From: JBCBGF01 sp038526915
GTDB lineage: Bacteria > Pseudomonadota > Alphaproteobacteria > Rhodobacterales > Rhodobacteraceae
NCBI GenBank assembly: GCA_038526915.1
Contig: JBCBGF010000002.1
Location: forward strand, 62,001-126,000
Reading direction: 5' to 3'
DNA: 64,000 nucleotides
Made by a program: the position numbers and the translations under genes. Shown one piece after another: positions 9,167 to 17,216 of the stretch (its first letter is position 1; each line of letters begins with the position of its first letter). The notes below the pieces were generated by a model. The model saw only the letters and a list, made by a program, of their open reading frames with translations. It did no database searches and was not told the DNA's origin.

Positions 9167-9903
9167 TACTCAGCCGCCTCGTGGCTGTGCGCATGGTCGT
9201 GATCGTGGTCGTGGTCATGCTGGTAGAGGGCGAGGGCGCCACCGGTACCAGTTCCAAAGAGCGCCCGGTATTCGGGGGCCGAGGCGACAACGGCGGGGGT
9301 TCCCTGGCAACAGACATGGCCGTTCAGGCAGATGACGCGGTCTGAGGCGCTCATCACCACGTGCAACTCATGGCTGATCATCAGGACGGCACAGCCGGTG
9401 TCACGGCGCACCGCCTCGATCTGGCGGTAAAAGGCGGCCGAACCCGGTTGATCGAGGCCTTGGGTCGCCTCGTCCAAGAGCAACAGCTGGGGCCGGTCAT
9501 TCAGAGCTCGGGCCAAAAGCACGCGCTGGAACTGGCCGCCGGAAAGCTCTGACATCTGCCGCTTGAGCAGGTCGGGGACACCTGCCGCCTCAAGGGCCTG
9601 CAGGCAGGCCGCACGGTCGAGCTTGGCCGTCAGGCGCATGAACCGTTCGACCGTGATCGGTAGCGTGCTGTCGATATGGAGGCGCTGCGGCACATAGCCG
9701 ATCGTCAGCCCATCGCGGCGCTCTACCCGGCCTGTCTTTGGCTGGGTGGCGCCGATGATCGCTCGAAAGAGGCTTGTTTTGCCCGATCCGTTCGGGCCGA
9801 CAATGGTGACGATCTCGCCGGCTTCAACAGCTAGGTCGACGTTGCGCAATACGGTGTTGGCGCCATAGCTGACGCTGAGATCATGGACTGACAGTAGGGT
9901 CAT
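9166..9903 (-). CDS. znuC: Zinc ABC transporter ATPase with His-rich tail
   Basis: ATPase of ZnuABC. With the start at 9903 (MTLLSVHDLS) the protein has 245 residues, and the ATG overlaps the zur stop (ATGA). An alternative ATG at 9933 would lie inside zur. Walker A is GPNGSGKTS, the ABC signature LSGGQFQRVLLARAL and Walker B LLLLDEAT. The C-terminus ends in a run of HD pairs followed by HAHSHE, a cytoplasmic metal-binding tail beyond the nucleotide-binding domain that could sense or buffer zinc. Confidence 0.95.
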   Translation of the reverse strand: MTLLSVHDLSVSYGANTVLRNVDLAVEAGEIVTIVGPNGSGKTSLFRAIIGATQPKTGRVERRDGLTIGYVPQRLHIDSTLPITVERFMRLTAKLDRAACLQALEAAGVPDLLKRQMSELSGGQFQRVLLARALNDRPQLLLLDEATQGLDQPGSAAFYRQIEAVRRDTGCAVLMISHELHVVMSASDRVICLNGHVCCQGTPAVVASAPEYRALFGTGTGGALALYQHDHDHDHDHAHSHEAAE

Positions 9904-10418
9904 GCGTCGGCCTTTGCCGCGCAGTCCGGGCACAAGCCCTCGGCCTCGACCACAGTGCGTTCGATTTGGAACCCCGCGGCGCGGGCGGCCTCGCCCAATG
10001 CGCCTTTGGCGGGGGCAGATTGCGCTTCGGCTACGGCGTCACATTCGCGGCAGATCATGAAGGCCGGGGAATGCGAGGTGCCGGGGTGCGCGCAGGCCAC
10101 GAAGGCATTGAGGCGCTCGATCTTGTGCACAAACCCGTGTTCGGCCAGGAAATCCAGCGCACGGTAGGCCACAGGCGGTTGCGAGCCGAAGCCTGCATCC
10201 CTCAGATGATCGAGGATCGCGTAGGCCCCAAGCGCGCGGTGCTCCTGCAGCAACAGCTCAAGCACCTTTCGCCGGACCGGGGTCAGCCGCAGGCGTTCGC
10301 GTGCGCACCGTGCCTCGGCCGCAGCGATTGCCTCGGCCACGCAGGACGCATGATCATGCTGTTTGAACCCAAGGGGGGCGGCATTATTCGACGGCTCGGT
10401 CCGCGGGCTGCTTGTCAT
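9900..10418 (-). CDS. zur: Fur-family zinc uptake regulator Zur
   Basis: A 172-residue Fur-family repressor. The N-terminal half contains the winged-helix DNA-binding region (LTPVRRKVLELLLQEHRALGAYAILDHLR). The C-terminal half has the structural zinc cysteines CRECD and CPDC and a FVACAHPGTSHSPAFMIC metal-sensing segment. Its location at the head of znuCB, divergent from znuA, identifies it as Zur rather than Fur, Mur or PerR. It is expected to repress the flanking genes when zinc is sufficient, probably through the boxes at 10449-10463 and 11777-11791. Confidence 0.93.
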   Translation of the reverse strand: MTSSPRTEPSNNAAPLGFKQHDHASCVAEAIAAAEARCARERLRLTPVRRKVLELLLQEHRALGAYAILDHLRDAGFGSQPPVAYRALDFLAEHGFVHKIERLNAFVACAHPGTSHSPAFMICRECDAVAEAQSAPAKGALGEAARAAGFQIERTVVEAEGLCPDCAAKADA

Positions 10419-10448
10419 GTTATTTCATATCCAGTATGCCGCTCTAAG

Positions 10449-10463
10449 TGTTACAAAATCACA
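10449..10463. promoter_or_regulatory. Zur box candidate between zur and znuA
   Basis: TGTTACAAAATCACA has the arms TGTTA and TCACA around five bases, one mismatch from the perfect TGTTA-N5-TAACA at 11777-11791. It lies 11 bases upstream of the znuA ATG, in the divergent zur-znuA region. A weaker half-site-like TGTTAT starts at 10418 at the edge of zur. Confidence 0.6.
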
Positions 10464-10474
10464 TAGAGGGTCTG

Positions 10475-11653
10475 ATGTCTAGAAACCTTGTCCCGCTTTC
10501 GGTCACGGCTGCTTTGATGGGTGGAACAGCCCTTGCGGATGTGCCCAGCGTTGCTGTCGACATTGCGCCGGTACATTCACTGGTCGCGCGTGTCATGGAT
10601 GGCGTCGGCACCCCGAACCTGATCGTCCAGCCGGGCGCGTCGCCGCATGGATACAGCCTGCGCCCGTCTGAGGCGCAAGCCCTTCAGGACGCGGATCTGG
10701 TGTTCTGGATTGGCGAAGACCTGACGCCCTGGATGGAGGATGCGGTTGCCTCGTTGGCTGAGGGCGCGTCGGTGACCACCCTTTTGGAAGCCGAGGAAAC
10801 GACGCTACTGGACTTCCGCGAAGGCGCGTTGTTCGAGGCGCATGATCACGGTGATCATGGAGATCACGACGGGCATGATCATGACCACGATCACGATCAT
10901 GCCGAAGGTGAGCATGACCATGACCACGATCATGACAAGGTGGAGGAGGCCAGCGCCGAAGGCCACGATCATGACCACGACCATGACCATGATCACGACC
11001 ATGACCATGATAAGGCTGAAGAAGCGGGCGCTGAAGGTCATGACCATGATCATGATCACGACCATGATCACGAAGAGCATGCCCATGACGACCATGATGA
11101 TCACGGGCACGACGATCACGCGGGCCACGACCACGGCGAACATGATCCCCATGCCTGGCTGTCACCTGCAAACGCCAGCGCTTGGCTCAATGTGATCGCG
11201 GGCCAATTGTCAGCGGCTGACCCTGACAACGCGGGCGCTTACTTTGCGAATGCCGCCGCCGCCCGAGAAGAAATCGCGGCGCTCTCTGCCGAGATTGCGG
11301 CGCAGCTCGAACCGGTGCGCAGTGGCACCTTTATCGTATTCCACGATGCCTATCAGTATTTCGAGAGTGATTTCGGCCTGTCCGCAGCAGGCGCGATCTC
11401 GCTGGGCGATGCGTCTGATCCGAGCCCCGCGCGGATTGCCGAAATTCAGGGGCGCATTCAGGGCGAAGGCGTTGATTGCGTCCTGTCAGAGCCGCAGTTT
11501 AATCCAGGCCTCGTGGCAACCGTTCTGGAAGGTAGCGCCGCGTCAACCGGTGTGATCGATCCCTTGGGGTCGGCGCTGGAGCCCGGGCCGGGCCTTTATC
11601 CGCAACTGCTGCGGGATATGGCGGCGACGCTGGTGGCCTGCCTGGACTCATAA
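10475..11653 (+). CDS. znuA: Zinc ABC transporter substrate-binding protein, extended His/Asp tract
   Basis: Periplasmic zinc-binding protein of ZnuABC. The start at 10475 (MSRNLVPLS) gives 392 residues with a cleavable signal peptide ending near ALA-D; an upstream ATG at 10448 would overlap the Zur box. The first lobe has VDIAPVHSLVARVM and PGASPHGYSLRPSE, supplying metal-ligand histidines. A loop of roughly 100 residues (about 123-226) is almost entirely His and Asp with two near-identical AEEAGAEG spacers. This is longer than the usual ZnuA His-rich loop. The second lobe begins DPHAWLSP. The loop probably recruits zinc or takes it from other periplasmic proteins. Confidence 0.95.
   Translation: MSRNLVPLSVTAALMGGTALADVPSVAVDIAPVHSLVARVMDGVGTPNLIVQPGASPHGYSLRPSEAQALQDADLVFWIGEDLTPWMEDAVASLAEGASVTTLLEAEETTLLDFREGALFEAHDHGDHGDHDGHDHDHDHDHAEGEHDHDHDHDKVEEASAEGHDHDHDHDHDHDHDHDKAEEAGAEGHDHDHDHDHDHEEHAHDDHDDHGHDDHAGHDHGEHDPHAWLSPANASAWLNVIAGQLSAADPDNAGAYFANAAAAREEIAALSAEIAAQLEPVRSGTFIVFHDAYQYFESDFGLSAAGAISLGDASDPSPARIAEIQGRIQGEGVDCVLSEPQFNPGLVATVLEGSAASTGVIDPLGSALEPGPGLYPQLLRDMAATLVACLDS
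10840..11148 (+). repeat. Low-complexity GAYCAY repeat inside znuA
   Basis: DNA encoding the His/Asp tract is a degenerate tandem array of catgaccacgat-type hexamers. It contains two near-identical blocks (about 10941-11019 and 11019-11080) separated by short KVEEASAEG/KAEEAGAEG spacers. The structure suggests expansion by slippage or unequal exchange. It produces spurious long frames on the opposite strand. Confidence 0.85.
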
Positions 11654-11776
11654 GTGATCGCGCGGGCTGATGCTTTGGCATTGGCCCGTCATGCGCCTGG
11701 GTGGTGGGCTTCTACGCGCGCCACGCCTTTGCAAACCAATATGTCTGAACACCAAAAAAAACTCGGCCGTCAAAAG

Positions 11777-11791
11777 TGTTAGGTAATAACA
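11777..11791. promoter_or_regulatory. Zur box candidate upstream of the COG0523 gene
   Basis: TGTTAGGTAATAACA has perfect 5-bp inverted arms (TGTTA/TAACA) around five bases and ends 18 bases before the ATG at 11810. Its match to the site in front of znuA suggests a shared Zur regulon covering the zinc importer and the GTPase operon. Confidence 0.7.
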
Positions 11792-11809
11792 TAAATAAGG
11801 AGCATCCTG

Positions 11810-13054
11810 ATGTCGTCCTCCGCAAGTGATACACAATCGTCAACTGACCCACGCCTCCCCGTGACGGTCCTGTCCGGTTTCCTTGGCGCGGGCAAAACCA
11901 CCCTGCTCAATCGCGTTTTGAATAACCGTGAGGGTCGCCGTGTCGCGGTCATCGTGAATGACATGTCCGAGGTGAATATCGACGCCGACCTGGTGCGCGC
12001 GGACACGGAACTGAGCCGGACCGATGAGACACTTGTCGAGATGTCGAACGGGTGCATCTGCTGCACCCTGCGCGATGACTTGCTGGCCGAGGTGCGGCGT
12101 CTCGCGGCGGAAGGGCGGTTTGACTATCTGCTGATCGAGTCCACCGGGATCTCTGAACCCATGCCGGTGGCAACCACGTTCGATTTTCGGGATGAGTACG
12201 GCGAAAGCCTGTCTGATGTGGCCCGTCTGGATACGATGGTCACGGTGGTCGACGCGGTGAACCTGCTCAACGACTTCTCCAGCCACGATTTTCTGCGCGA
12301 CCGGGGCGAGACGATGGGTGAAGAGGATGAGCGCACTCTGGTTCATCTGCTCACCGACCAGATGGAGTTCGCTGACGTCGTGATCCTGAACAAGACCGCG
12401 GATGCTGGCCCCGAGCGGACCGATGCGGCGCGGAAGATCATCCGCAGTCTTAACGCAGATGCCCAGATCATCGAGACCAATCACTCGGACGTCCCCGCCG
12501 ATGCGATCCTCGACACGGGACTGTTCGATTTCGAGAAGGCGCACGAGCATCCGATGTGGGCCAAAGAGCTTTACGGGTTTGCCGACCATGTGCCCGAGAC
12601 CGAGGAATATGGGGTCACATCCTACGTCTATCGCGCGCGCCAGCCGTTCATCCCGGAAAAGATCCATGCGGTCCTGACCGGCGATCTGCCCGGCGTGATC
12701 CGGGCCAAAGGACACTTCTGGCTGGCCACGCGCCCCGACTGGGTGGCGGAGTTTTCGATGGCCGGCGCTCTGTCGAGCATCAAGCCGCTGGGCACCTGGT
12801 GGGCGTCGGTGCCGCAAGAGCGCTGGCCCGAACATGACAGCGCGCGGGCCTACATCGCGCAGCACTGGGATGAGCCGTGGGGTGACCGGCGGCAGGAGAT
12901 CGTGTTCATCGGTGCGGGCATCGACTGGGCGTCGTTGAAGGCCAAGCTGGATGCCTGCCTGGTGCCTGTGACGGCGGCGGCGGATACAAGCGCGTTGCCG
13001 CTGGATATGGCCGATCCGTTCCCTGGCTGGCGCCGGGTGGAGGATGCGGCGTGA
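11810..13054 (+). CDS. COG0523 (CobW/ZigA-type) GTPase, probable zinc metallochaperone
   Basis: A 414-residue G3E-family GTPase. Walker A GFLGAGKTT lies at about 23-31, the metal-binding CxCC motif at Cys82-Cys84-Cys85 (context SNGCICCTLRDD), the switch ESTGISEP and the guanine-specificity NKTD-like motif LNKTAD near 190. A CobW C-terminal domain follows. COG0523 proteins of this ZigA/YeiR type act as zinc chaperones when zinc is scarce. The upstream Zur-like box and the znu neighbours support that over cobalt or nitrile-hydratase roles. An AAGGAG ribosome binding site precedes the ATG, and the stop overlaps the next gene. Confidence 0.9.
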   Translation: MSSSASDTQSSTDPRLPVTVLSGFLGAGKTTLLNRVLNNREGRRVAVIVNDMSEVNIDADLVRADTELSRTDETLVEMSNGCICCTLRDDLLAEVRRLAAEGRFDYLLIESTGISEPMPVATTFDFRDEYGESLSDVARLDTMVTVVDAVNLLNDFSSHDFLRDRGETMGEEDERTLVHLLTDQMEFADVVILNKTADAGPERTDAARKIIRSLNADAQIIETNHSDVPADAILDTGLFDFEKAHEHPMWAKELYGFADHVPETEEYGVTSYVYRARQPFIPEKIHAVLTGDLPGVIRAKGHFWLATRPDWVAEFSMAGALSSIKPLGTWWASVPQERWPEHDSARAYIAQHWDEPWGDRRQEIVFIGAGIDWASLKAKLDACLVPVTAAADTSALPLDMADPFPGWRRVEDAA

Positions 13055-13686
13055 TGGCGCTTGCCGGTGATCTGACGTGCACTGGGGCGCTGGTGCGCGA
13101 CATTGATCGGGCTGACGAGCTTGGCACCATCCGCGCATCGGACTGCGCCGCTGTCCTTTGGCGCCGGGATCCGAAGCCCGGTTTTCAGGACTGGATCGAC
13201 ACGCTGGATCCGTCGCGCCTGCCCACCGCGCGGATGGTTCTACGCCCGGAGGCAGTGGTCGAGACGATCCAGCATCTTTGTGATGTCTCAGGTCTCGGAG
13301 ACGGCCCCGAACGGGAGTGGCTCGAGGCCGATATTGCCGATCTTGCGACGCGCTTTGCGGCACTGATGAAGGCGCCGTATCTGCGGCTGCGCATGGATGC
13401 AGTCAAGACCAACGCGTGTTCGAAGTTCCACGTGGACGCCATGCTGGCCCGCCTGATCTGCACCTATCGCGGCAGTGGCACGCAGTACGGTGTGTCCCCG
13501 GATCGAACAGAGCCGCGCGAGGTATCGCAGGCCCCGACCGGGTGTCCGATGATTATGCGCGGGTCGTTGTGGCCTGTGGACGGATCGTCGGTGTTCCTCC
13601 ACCGCTCTCCGCCGATTGCGGGTACGGGGGAGACGCGGCTTGTCCTGGTGCTCGATCCGATTTACGATCTGGAGGATGCGGATTAG
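13054..13686 (+). CDS. DUF1826 domain protein, zinc-regulon member
   Basis: A 210-residue cytoplasmic protein matching DUF1826. A central TNACSKFHVDAMLARLICTYRG segment and a C-terminal LHRSPPIAG...RLVLVLDP segment with conserved Cys and His residues could bind a metal. The ATG overlaps the stop of the GTPase gene (TGATG); a GTG three bases earlier is an alternative start. DUF1826 genes are often found beside COG0523 genes under Zur control, which fits here. Its biochemical function is unknown. Confidence 0.85.
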   Translation: MALAGDLTCTGALVRDIDRADELGTIRASDCAAVLWRRDPKPGFQDWIDTLDPSRLPTARMVLRPEAVVETIQHLCDVSGLGDGPEREWLEADIADLATRFAALMKAPYLRLRMDAVKTNACSKFHVDAMLARLICTYRGSGTQYGVSPDRTEPREVSQAPTGCPMIMRGSLWPVDGSSVFLHRSPPIAGTGETRLVLVLDPIYDLEDAD

Positions 13687-13958
13687 TGCCGCGCAACCTT
13701 GGACAGACGCGCCTGCGCAAGCGGCGGCGGAACGGGGACCCCATGCGGGAGTTCGACCAACTGCCCGCCGTGTTGCGGGGGTGGCTGGCTGAGGCAGCAT
13801 TGCCTTGGCGGCCGCGGTCGGTCTTGCGGGCGTATAACCGGGCGCTGGCGCAATGCGGGGAGGAAGCGCAGGCGCTGGCCGAGCTTGATCGATTGCAGAC
13901 CGCGCGCCTTGAGACGGACGCGCGGCAAACGGGGGCGTCCGGCAGTCAGCGCGTGTAG
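13686..13958 (+). CDS. DUF6525-like small protein
   Basis: A 90-residue basic protein starting with GTG that overlaps the DUF1826 stop by one base. The opening RNLGQTRLRKRRRNGDPMREFDQLP and the LPWRPRSVLRAYNRAL segment resemble DUF6525 proteins of Rhodobacteraceae. No enzymatic motif is visible. Tight coupling places it at the end of the zinc-regulon transcript, though it may be a passenger. The family assignment is from memory of the sequence pattern. Confidence 0.7.
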   Translation: MPRNLGQTRLRKRRRNGDPMREFDQLPAVLRGWLAEAALPWRPRSVLRAYNRALAQCGEEAQALAELDRLQTARLETDARQTGASGSQRV

Positions 13959-13986
13959 GGCACGCGCACACTGGTATCTGGTTCCG

Positions 13987-14394
13987 CTACGCCCGCTCGG
14001 CCAGAAACTCCCTGATATCAAGCACCTGCTTTGACTTGAGAGAGACGTAGACGAGCGACAGATTGGTCCGCTCACTGACCATCTCACCGGGGAAGGGCAG
14101 GTAGCTTAGCTCGCGCGTGCCAAAACCGGGGCTGGCGGTGCCCACTTGCCACTCGGTCCGCAGTTCCACATCGACAAGCTTCAGCGCGCCGTCCCCATCT
14201 TCGCCCGGACGCTCAAACGGCACGCCGGCGAGGCGGAGGTAGCTGGGCTTGTCGGTGGCCTGCACGAACCCTTCGATGAATTGCGCGGTCAGAAGCTGTA
14301 GGTCCGCCGCCTCATCCTCGGGCTTGAGATGCGAGTGTAGGTGGTCGTGCGCATGGTTATGGCCGATCGATCCATTGACGATATCATGTGGCAT
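13987..14394 (-). CDS. Small His-rich protein at the end of the guanidine operon
   Basis: A 135-residue protein starting MPHDIVNGSIGHNHAHDH. Residues about 10-22 hold six histidines alternating with N, A, D, L and S, a plausible nickel or zinc binding tail. The rest is a soluble domain with segments FVQATDKPSYLRLAGVPFE and ELSYLPFPGEMVSERTNLSLVYVSLKSKQVLDIREFL, which I do not recognise. There is no signal peptide. The start lies inside the 3' end of the hydrolase gene (11-base overlap), so translation is coupled. The ureohydrolase needs a binuclear metal site and no HypA/HypB-type chaperone is encoded here, so a role in metal delivery is inferred, not shown. Confidence 0.8.
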   Translation of the reverse strand: MPHDIVNGSIGHNHAHDHLHSHLKPEDEAADLQLLTAQFIEGFVQATDKPSYLRLAGVPFERPGEDGDGALKLVDVELRTEWQVGTASPGFGTRELSYLPFPGEMVSERTNLSLVYVSLKSKQVLDIREFLAERA

Positions 14395-15631
14395 TGCACC
14401 ACCTCCTGCGGCCAACTTCTTCGCCTTTTGGGATGCTGACGGGTTTGTCGATATGGGCCTTGTGCTTGCCGAGATTACCGGAGGCCACAAGGCTGCCCAG
14501 CACATCGACGATCACACGGGTGCCCATGAGGGCGGTAATCTCCGACTGGTCGTAAGGTGGCGAGACCTCCACCAGTTCCATGCCACAGATGCCTTCGGCG
14601 GCGACTTTGGACGCTAGGGCCAGCGCCTCACGCGGCAGGAACCCGCCCGGTTCGGGCCAGCCGGTGCCAGGGACGAACCCGCAATCGATGCTGTCGATGT
14701 CGAAGGACATATAGACCATGTCGACCCCATCCCACGCCATCTCCAGCGCCATCTCGGCGGTTTTGTCGACACCCATCTTCTCCATGTCACCCATGGTGAT
14801 GATGTTGGTCTCCCGCTCCCGCGCGACCTTCACCGCCTCGCGCGGCACCTGCCAGCCGCCGATGCCGACTTGGACAAGGTTCTTGGCCGGCACATTGGGC
14901 AGGTTCGTGGAGTGGAACCAAGGCGTTGTGTGCATCCGCTCATCTAGGTCCTTCTCCTGGATGTCGGCGTGCCGGTCGAAATGGACGATACCGATCTTTT
15001 TCGACGTGCATTGGGCGATGCCGCGCACGCAGGGGAAGCCGATGGAGTGATCGCCGCCCATCATGATCGGGAAGGAGCCGGAGGAGAACACATGGCTCAC
15101 GGCGCGGCTGATCTGGTCAAAGCTCTTCTCGATATTGGCGGGGATGGTGAAGACGTCGCCGGCATCGCACAGCGTCATCTGTTCGCGCAGGTCGATCCCC
15201 ATCTCGTAGTTGTAGGGGGTGTAGAGCGATGAGATCTTGCGAATGCCCTGCGGCCCAAACCGCGTGCCGGGGCGGTAGGTGGTGCCGCCGTCGAAGGGGA
15301 TGCCAAGGGCGGTGGCGTCATAGTCGCCCACTTCGGTCACGTCCTCGGCATAGGGCGCATTTAGGAAGGTGTTGATCCCTGCGTAGTGCGGCAACTCCCC
15401 CCGCGCGAAGGTGGGGATCGACTTGTCCTCGATGCTGTCGGCGCCGGTTAGCCCCATGTGTAGGGCCCATTTCCGCTCCTCCTCCCAGCGGCCACCTGGG
15501 ATGTCGGCCTCGGCCTGCATTGACTTCCAACCCTGCAGCTTGCTCAGATCGGGGTGGTGATACCGGCGGGCCTCGCGCCTGAGATCGGCGGGGTGGTGTG
15601 ACCGGCTTCGGTCACGTGGGGCGCAGTACAT
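14384..15631 (-). CDS. gdmH: Guanidine hydrolase (GdmH-type ureohydrolase)
   Basis: A 415-residue ureohydrolase-fold enzyme, about 100 residues longer than ordinary agmatinases because of an N-terminal extension. Metal ligands are present: GGDHS (His195), HFDRHAD (Asp219, His221, Asp223) and SFDIDSID (Asp311, Asp313). Arg220 replaces the usual Ala of HFDAHxD, and the following DLDERMHTTPWFH block differs from agmatinases. Both match my recollection of the cyanobacterial Ni-dependent guanidine hydrolase, which gives urea and ammonium. The operon begins with a guanidine-I riboswitch, which strongly supports guanidine as substrate. The ATG at 15631 overlaps the ATPase gene by 20 bases. Confidence 0.9.
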   Translation of the reverse strand: MYCAPRDRSRSHHPADLRREARRYHHPDLSKLQGWKSMQAEADIPGGRWEEERKWALHMGLTGADSIEDKSIPTFARGELPHYAGINTFLNAPYAEDVTEVGDYDATALGIPFDGGTTYRPGTRFGPQGIRKISSLYTPYNYEMGIDLREQMTLCDAGDVFTIPANIEKSFDQISRAVSHVFSSGSFPIMMGGDHSIGFPCVRGIAQCTSKKIGIVHFDRHADIQEKDLDERMHTTPWFHSTNLPNVPAKNLVQVGIGGWQVPREAVKVARERETNIITMGDMEKMGVDKTAEMALEMAWDGVDMVYMSFDIDSIDCGFVPGTGWPEPGGFLPREALALASKVAAEGICGMELVEVSPPYDQSEITALMGTRVIVDVLGSLVASGNLGKHKAHIDKPVSIPKGEEVGRRRWCNAT

Positions 15632-16379
15632 GGGTGTCCTCCGTAAGGCGTTGGTAAGGGATGCCGCCGTCGCGGGCGTCAAAATCGTAGGTGATGGTAG
15701 CGCCATAGGCGTTTGGATCGGTGGGGTCCCAGCGGGGTTTGTCGAAGACCAGCACGCGGTCGCCTAGCTTGAAGCCTTCTTCGAGATCGTGGGTGACCAT
15801 GAAGACGGTCATGCCAGTCTCGGCGCGCAGGTCCTGCAGGAAGTCATGCATCGACAGTCGCGTGCCGGGGTCGAGCGCACCGAAGGGCTCATCCAACAAA
15901 AGGATGCGGGGTTTGGCGGTGAGCGCCTGCCCGATGGCGAGGCGTTGCTGCATGCCGCCCGACAGCGTCGCGGGGTAGTTGTGCGCGACGTGATCGAGGC
16001 CGATGCGGGCGAGGGTTTCTTCGGCACGGGCCAGTGCTGCCCGCCGCTCGGAGCCACGAAAGCCACCCCAGCGGGTGCGAAAGCTTTCGCCCGCCACGAT
16101 GTTCTCGCGTACCGTCATATGGGGAAAGACCGAGTAGCGTTGGAACACCACGCCCCGATCAAGCCCCGGTTCCTGCGCGGGATCGGCTCCCGCCACCCGG
16201 ATCTCACCCCGTGTGGGCCGTTCTTGGGCCAAGAGCAGCCGCAGAAAGGTGGACTTGCCGCAACCCGACGCCCCGACGATGGAGATGAACTCTCCCTCAT
16301 CCACGGTGACGTTGACCCGTTCGAGGATCGGACGGCCATCGTAGGATTGAAAGATGTCAGTGGCGGTCACAAAGCTCAC
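15612..16379 (-). CDS. Guanidine ABC transporter ATPase (NitT/TauT family)
   Basis: A 255-residue ABC ATPase: Walker A GASGCGKST at about 37-45, signature LSGGMQQRLAIG, Walker B ILLLDEPFG and switch MVTHDLEEG. Overall it resembles nitrate/taurine transporter ATPases. The GTG at 16379 is chosen because it overlaps the permease stop (GTGA) and has a GGAGG 8-12 bases upstream; the frame is open far upstream but inside the permease gene. The riboswitch at the head of the operon points to guanidine import rather than nitrate or sulfonate. Confidence 0.92.
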   Translation of the reverse strand: MSFVTATDIFQSYDGRPILERVNVTVDEGEFISIVGASGCGKSTFLRLLLAQERPTRGEIRVAGADPAQEPGLDRGVVFQRYSVFPHMTVRENIVAGESFRTRWGGFRGSERRAALARAEETLARIGLDHVAHNYPATLSGGMQQRLAIGQALTAKPRILLLDEPFGALDPGTRLSMHDFLQDLRAETGMTVFMVTHDLEEGFKLGDRVLVFDKPRWDPTDPNAYGATITYDFDARDGGIPYQRLTEDTHVLRPT

Positions 16380-17188
16380 AACCGCGCCTCCGCCCAGGGG
16401 AAGAGACGGCGGGAGAGCCAGCGGAGGCTGAGGTCCATCAGGAAGGCGAGGATCGTGATCCAGATCACGTAAGTTAGGATCACGTCCATGGCGAGGAACC
16501 GGCGGACGAGGAAAATTCGGTAGCCGAGGCCCTGTTCGGAGGCGATGGCCTCTGCCGCGATCAGGAACAGCCAGGCGGGGCCGAGGGACAGGCGCACAGC
16601 CTGGATGAGGCGCGGCAGGATCTGCGGCAGGGCAACGCGCAGGCCGATGACGAGGCTGGAGGCGCCGAGCGTTTCGGCCTTCACGATCATCTCGCGTGGG
16701 ATTTCCATCACACGGGCCGACAGATCGCGGATCAGGAAGGGAAGGATGCCGACGATGATGAGGACGACTTTGGAAAGTTCGCCAAGGCCAAAGACGATGA
16801 ACAGGATCGGAAGGACGGCCAGCGGCGGGATCATCGACAGGACCGCGACGAACCCCGCGAGCGAGGCGCGGACATGGGGCAGAAGGCCGATGAAGAGCCC
16901 TATGATCGTGGCGAGCACCGCCGAGATACCGACACCTAGGAACAGGCGTTGCAGACTGGCCGCTGTGTCGTGCCATAGGAGGATGCGGTCAGACCGCCGG
17001 TCGGGCTCGGTGAAGAGCCGCTCTGCCGTTGCCATGATCGTGGATGGCGCGGGGAGCAGCTTGTCCGACGGGTTTTCGGCCAGCCGCATCTGCGACCCGA
17101 TCGAATAGGCCACAAAGCACAAAACGAAGGGCAGAGCGATCAGCGCGGCCTTTAGCGCGACGCCCGGCGTGCGGTTGATGAGCCGCAT
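16376..17188 (-). CDS. Guanidine ABC transporter permease
   Basis: A 270-residue binding-protein-dependent permease with about six membrane spans, starting MRLINRTPGVALKAALIALPF. The EAA-loop region MEIPREMIVKAETLGASSLVIGLRVALPQILPRL is clear. It would pair as a homodimer with the adjacent ATPase. The start lies 28 bases after the stop of the binding-protein gene. As with the ATPase, similarity alone would give nitrate/sulfonate; riboswitch control changes the substrate prediction to guanidine. Confidence 0.9.
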   Translation of the reverse strand: MRLINRTPGVALKAALIALPFVLCFVAYSIGSQMRLAENPSDKLLPAPSTIMATAERLFTEPDRRSDRILLWHDTAASLQRLFLGVGISAVLATIIGLFIGLLPHVRASLAGFVAVLSMIPPLAVLPILFIVFGLGELSKVVLIIVGILPFLIRDLSARVMEIPREMIVKAETLGASSLVIGLRVALPQILPRLIQAVRLSLGPAWLFLIAAEAIASEQGLGYRIFLVRRFLAMDVILTYVIWITILAFLMDLSLRWLSRRLFPWAEARL

Positions 17189-17216
17189 TGGCTCTGCCCT
17201 CCGAAAGACGCGAGGC

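Noticed and set aside
10840..11148. CRISPR-like array
   Set aside because: The repeats are contiguous hexamers encoding His-Asp, without constant spacers, inside a clear znuA frame.
10593..11171. Minus-strand frames rich in His/Arg/Gly or Val/Met/Ile inside znuA
   Set aside because: They are products of the degenerate GAYCAY repeat and have no start signals.
14384..15631. Ordinary agmatinase
   Set aside because: The N-terminal extension, HFDRHAD in place of HFDAHxD and the guanidine riboswitch favour guanidine hydrolase.
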